Origin: Dermanyssus gallinae | Lineage: Eukaryota > Arthropoda > Arachnida > Mesostigmata > Dermanyssidae | Reading direction: 5' to 3' | Length of the DNA: 64,000 bases | Assembly (NCBI GenBank): GCA_003439945.1 | Contig: QVRM01002206.1 | Coordinates: 222,664 to 286,663, forward strand | In this document: positions 59,664 through 64,000 of the stretch, one piece after another | How positions within the stretch are numbered: the stretch's first letter is position 1 | How the letters are laid out: each line of letters opens with the position of its first letter | Notes under the pieces: generated by a model | The model's input: only the letters and a program-made list of their open reading frames with translations | The model's database searches: none | What the model was told of the DNA's origin: nothing | Program-made: the position numbers and the translations under genes

Positions 59664-61985
59664 CTCTACTATCTATTGCTACGATACTAGTAAGCTGCGA
59701 CCTTACTACTACCAGCAAGATATTTGGTTTAGGCATGGAAGGTATTCCTGCTCCGGCTTTTCTGACAATATGTTGAGTTGTGGCTGTCTTGTCACTTTGT
59801 CCGGGGCTTTTGAGACAACTCACTCTATGTAGCTTATCAGGATTAAACGGCTCACCATACATTGTTCACGGGAAGCGTTCATGGATGAAAACACCTATCC
59901 TGATAGCCGACATGATACGCAAAGAGTGGGATCCAATATAGTGCCGAGCTGGCGAGAAGGCAGGGCTTCAATCTAGTCTCCACACTAAAAGGATGTTGTG
60001 CCCCCAAAAAACGAGCACGTTCGATTGGTAAGGTTTTCCATGACTTCGCATTCCGATTCCCTGCTTTTGTATGCGTCCAACGTATGTTGTTTTACATGTG
60101 ATAGTAGCACCTCGATTAATACCTTATTTTTGATAGATTCATCGTAGGTAGCAAGTTCTTCAGTGTACTTCGAGGTTGGCTCGAATAACGCAAGTGAATC
60201 TTGGTGAACCGAGGCTGTGTCTCTAGACAACAGAGAGCTGCCTATGGGTGTATACTTCGTCAGTTCAAGGGAATAAGCAAGGACCTCTGTTTTCCTAGAG
60301 AAGGTCTGCGGGATGGCCTCCGACGCCAGCGGGGCTCGCAGGCCGCTCTCTTTTGCCAGCGTTATCCCCCGGGGGGGGGGGTACATCCGTGATCAATCGA
60401 ATCCCGCTATCTCGATCTTGAGATGCACCTCCTAAAACTATTGTCTTTGACGCGTAAAATGTACATCCGCCTTCTTATCCTACTGAAGGCATTCCGGGCT
60501 GAAATCCAATTTAACTAGGACCCGTGCCATTGTAAGGCACCGCCCTATCACTTTGGCTACTAGAGTGACACTTAGCTCATTTAATGAGGATTCTCAGGGG
60601 CGAATTGTTTAATCGAGCATATACCCTACGTGCCGCGGGCGCAGACCCTTGAAGTCGGCTCCGATGAGAGGCTGGGAAGAGCAGTCGCGTGACTCGCGTG
60701 GGCTCGCAGTCCATTAGAAGTTCTTACAGCAGACGACCGCAGTGAGTGCAAACAAATGTAAAGGGTTCGGGAAAGACGAAGAAGAAAAGGCCTGACTGAG
60801 GTCTTGTGTCGTCGTCAGTGTTGTCTTTCGTGTAGCATGCCTGTTGGCTGGTCATTAGTTACCTCCATGTGTGATCAGCGTCTCCCGGAAACGCTGAAAG
60901 TGACGTATTACCATTACTGCTTAGAGCCACTTCCATGAAGCCGACCTGACACCAACTTTCGATTCGAGATAAGATAGTAGTACATTTAGGCGACAATGAT
61001 TATTAATAATATCAGTTGTATTATGGTTACGTGTACTGTTACTGCCGCTTATGCGGTATCTTGGTGCTCGAAGTTAGCGAAGGCTGGACTTTATCACCGG
61101 TACAATGTACCATATACTATTGCTACTGCAGCACCCGTATCTGCCTTTTTCTCATTGGCAGTGACGGTGAGCCTAAGGCACATTTTATTCAATACGCGTG
61201 TAGAGGCAACAGTGGCATGTCCGGGAAATATAGAAAACCATGTACATGAAGGATGTCAAGGTGTCGACAACTGAGGTTAGATTTTGTGGTCGGCATCCGT
61301 CGTGTCGTGCTAATATCCCTATGCCCATGAGAGACTATGCCCTACATTACTCCAACATATCTTTGCCGGCACAACGATAGATCTAGACCTCGACATAAAA
61401 GGATGCATACATAGGAGGCGAGGAGGGTGCATCAAACAGACGGCACGGAGCCAATTTCTTGGCCGTGGGCGGCCAGGTGCTGCTGTTGCTGTCGCCGATC
61501 GTGTGGCCCTCTCGGCATCATCTTCATCTGAGCAGAGATGTTACCCGGAGCGATATGTGGTAACCTTTGAAAAGACCAAGGTTCTGGTCCATGCTGACTG
61601 CTAGAGGTTCAGGTCCTTCGGTTAGTAACTTCCCGTTGACTCGTGTAATTTCGAGAGGAGAGCCTTGCTGGTGGTGGAGAAGTTGTACCAAGCCTCATCG
61701 GTGGGAAGGCGACGTGCCCGTTAGTTATTATTGCCGTCTTGTGCTCCGAAGACGCAGACAATCCGCCCTGCAGGCCTAGAGGTCTTGCTCTCTCTTGCAG
61801 AAGGACAGCCACTTCACTGACAGTGACGCAGAGTACATAGTGTAGAAGCGTTCTCGATTTGAGATTTTCTAGATTTTCAGAAGGACTCTTAAGGATATCA
61901 TGCGCGGATAGCACCATATTTCAAAGGCTACTAAGGGTATCATCTACGGATAGCTCATTAACTTCGACCATGTACTGGTACTGCT

Positions 61986-62167
61986 TTTTTCGGGCTGACT
62001 CTCAGCCAACATTTAACATCCACGGAACTCTTTCGCACTGTTACATAAGTCGGACCCCTATAAATACAATTGTGCAACGGTGGGGTTCCAACCCGTGCAC
62101 CCTGAATGTGTCTTTCCACCGGCCGCAAGGCGCTAGCGAATGCACCACGCCACCGGGCGGGCTCGAC
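61986..62167 (-). mobile_element. SINE family C, short target duplication
   Basis: Body blocks CGGGCTGACTCTCAGCC, ATAAATACAATTGTGCAACG and B-box complement GGGGTTCCAACCC. GTACTGCT occurs at 61978-61985 and 62168-62175 as a probable 8-bp target duplication. Confidence 0.85.
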
Positions 62168-62199
62168 GTACTGCTACTTACTACTATTGAACATTATTT

Positions 62200-62660
62200 T
62201 TTTAGGTCGTGATTATCCTCCGTCCCCCACGAAAGCTTGGAATTGCCGTGAGGCATAAATTTAATGCACCGAGAGCATGTTGAGATATCTAGGGTTTTCC
62301 ACACAGTGCTTGTGTCAGCAGCATGGCCGCGTCGAGCCCGGTGGCGTAGTGGCTTAAGTCTGCACCTCGCGACCGGAGGAGACACATAGGTGCGCGGGTT
62401 CGAGCCCTACCGTTGCACATTTGTATTTATGGGAGTCCGTCTATGAAGCAATGTGATAAAAACAGTCCCGTGGACGTTAAATCTTGGCTGAGGGTGGTCA
62501 GCCCGAAAACTTTTAGCAGCATGGCCGCTGCCTCAATGGCTGAGTCAATGGTTTATTATCTATTCGCAATGAGCATTGCTAAAAAAAAATCGGCGATACC
62601 ACGGTAGATGACAACCATAACTACTAGTCCCCTTTCTAGATTACGCCGCCAGCTACTACT
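62200..62660 (-). mobile_element. SINE family B, split by a family C insertion
   Basis: The 3' part lies at about 62200-62330 (ATTATCCTCCGTCCCC, GAGATATCTAGGG) and the 5' part at about 62515-62660 (GGCGATACCACGGTAGATGAC, the complement of the tRNA-like head). The two halves match the uninterrupted copy at 62705-62985 across the break. Confidence 0.88.
62331..62514 (+). mobile_element. SINE family C nested in SINE family B
   Basis: Complete 184-bp copy: A box TGGCGTAGTGG, B box GGTTCGAGCCC, body TTGCACATTTGTATTTATGG and AAATCTTGGCTGAGGG. The 14-bp target duplication AGCAGCATGGCCGC lies at 62317-62330 and 62515-62528, both part of the host SINE. Confidence 0.95.
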
Positions 62661-62704
62661 ACTACTACTATTTCTAGAATTAAAAACATTTTTTAAGGAG
62701 GTTG

Positions 62705-62985
62705 TTTCTAATTCTAGACTATCCTCCGTCCCCTACGGGCTTGGAACTTAACCTGAGGTATATCTTCAATGCATCGAGGGCCGGACATGTTAAGATATCT
62801 AGGGTTTCCCCAACAGTCGTTGTGGCAGCATGGCCGCCGACTCTCAGCGGTATGGTTTATCATCTATTATTCTCAATGAGCGAGATCGCTCAAAGAAAAT
62901 TCGATCAACAACTGCAGGGATCGAACCGGCGACACCCCGGTAGATGACAACCATGACTAGCGCACTCCCCTAGACCACGCCACAC
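62705..62985 (-). mobile_element. tRNA-derived SINE, family B, near full length
   Basis: On the minus strand: A box TGGTCTAGGGG, B box GGTTCGATCCC, then TGATCGAATTTTCTTTGAGC, a CATACCGCTGAGAG block, ACCCTAGATATCTTAACATG and a GGGGACGGAGGATAG end. It gives the reference layout for the family (about 280 bp). Confidence 0.9.
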
Positions 62986-62989
62986 ACTA

Positions 62990-63349
62990 CTACTACTACT
63001 ACTATTTCTATTGGGCCACAAGTGCAACAGCGTCTTCCGGGCAGCAGCGACGCATACAGGAATTATTACTACTACAACTACTACTACTACTAAGCCCGAG
63101 TGACTAATACGCGCTTAGCTGGTCAGCTAACTAGCTGGTCGGCATTTGGTTTGAAAATGACATTTGGTTGGCTCGAACATCATCACAATGACGACAATGG
63201 TGGCAATGGTGACAAATTGTCACCATCACCAGCATCATCATCATGGCGGCGGATGCGGCGGCGGGATAGTCGTCTGACCCTGACAAAACCGACGACCCCA
63301 ACAACAACAACAACAACAACAACAACAGCAACAACAACAACAACAACAA

Positions 63350-63384
<35 letters not shown>

Positions 63385-64000
63385 CCATTATCATCAACAG
63401 CAGCCATGACGGCTATCAGCTGATGATGTTGTTGTTTCTTCTGCTGCTGCTGCTGCTTTAGCAATTAGTGTTAGTTAGAATAAATGTAGGTGTAGTAGTA
63501 GTTGTTGTTGTTGTTGTAGTTGTTGTAGTACTCGTCGTAGTCGCACTAGTAGTAATAGTGAAAATAATATGTAATCTAGTGGCAGTAAGCGCGACAGCAT
63601 AAGAATAACTGTAGCGGTCAGGTCGTAGGCGCTACGATAATGACGTGTGTTACTGCTGCTGCTGCCACCAGCGCCGCTAACGCCGGCGGCTATGAGACGG
63701 CCGCAGACAAATAGGCAGATAGAGAGAGAGGGAGAGAGAGGGAGTAGGAACGGGGGAGGGAGGTAGATCTAGAGAGAGATATATGTAGGTGGGTAGGGTC
63801 GGAGGTATAGATAGGTCGGAGTGACTCGCCAACTATTATTATTATTATTATTATTCCTATTGTCGTCGTCGCCGTCGTCAATGTCAACTGTCGCGTCGTC
63901 CGCCATTGCCTACAGCCGCCAAGAGATGCAATTGCCACAGCCGGCAGGCAATCCTCATGGTGTAATCTTCTATAAACCTCTTTCTCACTCTCTGTCTACC
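62990..64000. other. Gap with trinucleotide repeats, no supported gene
   Basis: ACT runs occur near 62986-63003, a mixed CAA/CAG array at about 63297-63384, GTT runs near 63500-63530, a GA run near 63720-63745 and (ATT)n near 63832-63855. Frames here are translated repeats on both strands. Confidence 0.55.

Noticed and set aside
59985..60386. 133-codon minus frame as a gene
   Set aside because: No domain recognised, the edge runs into a C/G homopolymer, and no neighbouring exon supports it.

Overview
This is eukaryotic DNA from an animal, most probably an arthropod and possibly a chelicerate such as a mite. Three intron-containing housekeeping genes can be read. They sit in an AT-rich background full of long (TA)n arrays, tRNA-derived SINEs, decayed LINEs and Tc1/mariner-type DNA elements. 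The arthropod call rests on the AMPK gamma protein, which from memory resembles the fly gamma subunit more than the vertebrate ones, and on the repeat types. The mite call is weak inference.

Layout. From 1 to 11.5 kb there are TA arrays, one long-TIR element, LINE remnants, a 1.17-kb foldback element and one GC-rich candidate coding exon (about 3.8-4.2 kb, minus strand). From 11.6 to 17.0 kb lies CTU1 on the minus strand, in five exons, the catalytic subunit for 2-thiolation of tRNA wobble uridine. Its introns hold a TIR-bounded decayed element and two SINE copies. From 17.9 to 20.8 kb lies RpS3 on the plus strand, in three exons, divergent from CTU1, with a pyrimidine tract just before its ATG. 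From 21 to 29 kb is a graveyard of mobile DNA: LINE fragments, SINEs, a full-length but inactivated mariner, and a possible retrotransposon gag. From 29 to 36 kb is mostly simple repeats with no recognised gene. From 36.4 to 45.7 kb lies the gamma subunit of AMP-activated protein kinase on the minus strand, ten exons, with a probable first exon at 51.5 kb; all splice phases agree and the sum gives a 639-residue protein. From 46 to 64 kb are an R2-like retrotransposon 3' end, SINEs with target-site duplications (one nested in another SINE), TA-centred palindromes and microsatellites.

CTU1 (tRNA modification), RpS3 (ribosome) and AMPK gamma (energy sensing) are housekeeping genes. Their adjacency shows no shared pathway beyond the divergent CTU1/RpS3 arrangement.

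The least expected structure is a family of roughly 65-75-bp units, six copies between 37 and 59 kb. Each is embedded in (TA)n arrays and can fold into two internal hairpins. Several DNA elements here have ends beginning CAGG or a close variant next to TA, so TA arrays may be preferred landing sites. No CRISPR array, operon or prokaryotic feature is present.
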